A stretch of 64,000 nt of DNA, taken from contig CBDCFT010000020.1 of the NCBI GenBank assembly GCA_965216365.1, positions 186,001 to 250,000 of the forward strand, read 5' to 3'. Position numbers and translations under genes: made by a program. Positions 62,514 to 64,000 of the stretch are shown one piece after another. Numbering within the stretch: position 1 is the stretch's first letter; every line of letters starts with the position of its first letter. Origin of the DNA: CBDCFT01 sp965216365 (GTDB lineage Bacteria > Pseudomonadota > Gammaproteobacteria > Arenicellales > CBDCFT01). The notes beneath the pieces were generated by a model. The model ran no database searches, had not been told where the DNA came from, and worked only from the letters and a program-made list of their open reading frames with translations.

Positions 62514-63905
62514 ATGTTTGTTTTCTTTATATCCGCCGTCATTCTGGTCGTACTCGCCCTGGTGTTTGTATTGCCTGCCCTGTTGCGTACACCGACTGCC
62601 TCCCAAGCCATCCAGGATGAGCAAAATATCGCCATTGCCCGCGAACGCCTGGCGTTACTGAACTCGGACCTTGAAAACAACACGGTGACACGCGCGGAAT
62701 ACGATCAAGCCAAACACGAACTCGAACAAACGCTGGCTTCCGATTTAAGTCTTGCGCAGAGCGCATCATCCGCATCCCGGCAAAACCCGCTGTGGACGGT
62801 GGTCATCGCGTTGTGCGTGCCGGTGCTTGCAACCGGTCTTTATCTGGCCGTGGGCGCGCCCGCAACGATAACCGGTCCATTGCCCCAACAACAAGCCCAT
62901 GCTACACCATCGACCCCATCACCGTCATCATCCACTCAAGCCGACCCATCGCAACAACAGGTCGCCTCGGTAGAGGCCATGGTGGGCAATCTGGCTCAAC
63001 GCCTGGAACAAAACCCCGATGACGCCGAAGGCTGGATGATGCTGGCCCGCTCCTACACCGTCATGGGCCGTCATGACGATGCGATTAGCGCCTATAAAAC
63101 ACTGCACGAGTTAGTGGGCGATGAACCCGGTGTATTGGCGCAATACGCCGGTGCCTTGATTATTGCGAACCGTGGCCAAGCGAATCCACAGGCGCAGGAT
63201 TTTTTACAACGCGCACTCGCTTCCAATCCCAACGAAGCCCGGGCGCTGTGGTTATCCGGCATGGTGGCGCAACAACAAGGCAACGCCGATGACGCCTTGC
63301 GCTTATGGCGGCATCTGGAGGGTATTTTAGAACCGGGTTCCGAACCGCTGAATAACTTACGACAAATGATTGCCCAGGTGGAACAGGAAACAGCGGGCGC
63401 GACTGCAACCACACCAGTACAGTCTCAACCCGCCACTCCAGCGCAGACCCCATCGGATACGCAAGCCCAGACTCCAGCACAGACACCAACATCGATTTCA
63501 GGGGCGATGCAGGGGGCGGATACAACATCCACGGCCTCATCCGCTGTGGCCTCATCCGCCGCCTCCATAACGGTCAAGGTTGTACTGAGCGAGGCGCTCA
63601 GCGAACAGGCAGCACCCGATGACATCGTATTTATCTTCGCCCGCGCGACGCAAGGACCGCCCATGCCGCTCGCCGTGGTGCGCAAGCAGGTCAAAGACCT
63701 GCCCGTTCAAGTCACCCTGGATGACAGCATGGCCATGATGCCCCAGATGCGTCTATCGCAATTCGAACAGGTCAATGTCGGTGCACGCATCTCCAAAACC
63801 GGCAATGCCTTGCCCCAATCCGGTGACTTGCAAGGTCTCATCGGCCCCGTCACCGTCGCCGCCAACCACACCATTCATGTGACCATAGACGAAATCGTTC
63901 CCTAG
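62514..63905 (+). CDS. ccmI: Cytochrome c maturation protein CcmI
   Basis: CcmI chaperones apocytochrome c to the heme lyase. The 463-residue product has two N-terminal membrane segments (2-22 and near 92-112) separated by a cytoplasmic loop with a leucine-zipper-like stretch. A TPR domain follows (AEGWMMLARSYTVMGRHDDAISAYK near 170; ALWLSGMVAQQQGNADDALRLW near 242), then a low-complexity Thr/Pro/Gln linker (300-345) and a C-terminal beta domain (AAPDDIVFIFARATQGPPMPLAV). The family layout is complete. It is 132 bases from ccmH, a gap filled with tandem repeats. Confidence 0.93.
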   Translation: MFVFFISAVILVVLALVFVLPALLRTPTASQAIQDEQNIAIARERLALLNSDLENNTVTRAEYDQAKHELEQTLASDLSLAQSASSASRQNPLWTVVIALCVPVLATGLYLAVGAPATITGPLPQQQAHATPSTPSPSSSTQADPSQQQVASVEAMVGNLAQRLEQNPDDAEGWMMLARSYTVMGRHDDAISAYKTLHELVGDEPGVLAQYAGALIIANRGQANPQAQDFLQRALASNPNEARALWLSGMVAQQQGNADDALRLWRHLEGILEPGSEPLNNLRQMIAQVEQETAGATATTPVQSQPATPAQTPSDTQAQTPAQTPTSISGAMQGADTTSTASSAVASSAASITVKVVLSEALSEQAAPDDIVFIFARATQGPPMPLAVVRKQVKDLPVQVTLDDSMAMMPQMRLSQFEQVNVGARISKTGNALPQSGDLQGLIGPVTVAANHTIHVTIDEIVP

Positions 63906-63932
63906 CGACGCTGTTACCAAGTTGAAAAGCGC

Positions 63933-64000
63933 TTACCCCAGAACAGCAGATAATTGTTCCCGATCAATCACATCAAGCATGCCGTGGTCTGTGGTAATCC
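63933..64000 (-). CDS. Partial protein with TDHGM phosphatase-like motif
   Basis: The last 21 codons of a minus-strand frame enter from the right edge and read TTDHGMLDVIDREQLSAVLG before a TAA. T/S-D-H-G-M is the metal-binding motif of alkaline phosphatase-superfamily phosphodiesterases and nucleotide pyrophosphatases. Those proteins usually continue well past this motif, so a stop so soon is unusual. The gene body lies outside the window. Confidence 0.5.
   Translation of the reverse strand, partial: ITTDHGMLDVIDREQLSAVLG

Noticed and set aside
1..64000. tRNA or rRNA genes
   Set aside because: No cloverleaf with a GTTCRANNC T-arm and CCA end, and no rRNA-like sequence, was seen in the intergenic regions.

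Overview
The window comes from the chromosome of a gammaproteobacterium of moderate GC content. The core genes are all gammaproteobacterial in type: TtcA, RF3, RimO, a PpsR/PpsA pair, Icd/AceK, Lgt, a CcmA-I cytochrome c maturation set, GspA/GspB and a PA2779/PA2778 pair. Genus cannot be fixed from the sequence alone. Most genes look intact, and the only full-length mobile element is one IS1380-family insertion sequence.

Layout. 1-8.5 kb: a truncated AsmA-family gene, ttcA, a Tat-exported intradiol dioxygenase-like protein, an M18 aminopeptidase, a SleB-type wall hydrolase and prfC. 8.6-14.7 kb: a secreted protein, an FmdB-type zinc ribbon protein with rimO, and the divergent ppsR/ppsA pair. 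14.7-19.7 kb: a co-directional minus-strand run lgt - DUF4124-like - phosphoesterase - cereblon-like (CULT) protein - gspA - gspB. 19.8-29.5 kb: a YyaL-type protein, a DUF4412-like protein, a short MITE-like element, two unknown genes, three 18-bp palindromes, a gamma-glutamyltransferase, and icd-aceK. 29.5-33.2 kb: a candidate CsrB/RsmZ-like small RNA, membrane and HAD proteins, a transsulfuration enzyme, and a second GGA-rich leader or RNA. 33.2-39.5 kb: a 3-hydroxyacyl-CoA dehydrogenase, small membrane and unknown proteins, a phasin behind an FNR-type promoter, and a malonyl-CoA decarboxylase operon. 39.5-41.1 kb: the IS. 41.4-53.4 kb: a propionyl-CoA to succinyl-CoA route (mutase, carboxylase beta and alpha, MeaB, epimerase, and propionyl-CoA synthetase beyond recQ). 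53.6-56.4 kb: an enoyl-CoA hydratase, a coiled-coil lipoprotein and the PA2779/PA2778 pair. 56.4-63.9 kb: the ccm genes, split into divergent ccmAB and ccmCDEFGHI.

How the genes fit together. Acyl-CoA and C3 metabolism dominates: propionate activation and methylmalonyl-CoA conversion, malonyl-CoA decarboxylation, beta-oxidation-type enzymes, a PHA-granule phasin, and control of the glyoxylate branch point by AceK and of gluconeogenesis by PpsR. Regulation also looks coherent. Perfect CRP-type sites (TGTGA-N6-TCACA) lie at 24413, 29520 and 33050. Perfect FNR-type sites (TTGAT-N4-ATCAA) lie before the phasin and between the two ccm operons.

The most novel items are the CRP-linked GGA-rich RNA at about 29568-29820 with its possible partner on the minus strand at about 33016-32740, and the bacterial CULT protein next to gspAB. 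Short tandem and palindromic repeats recur in the intergenic gaps. All family calls come from reading translated motifs; no database search was run.
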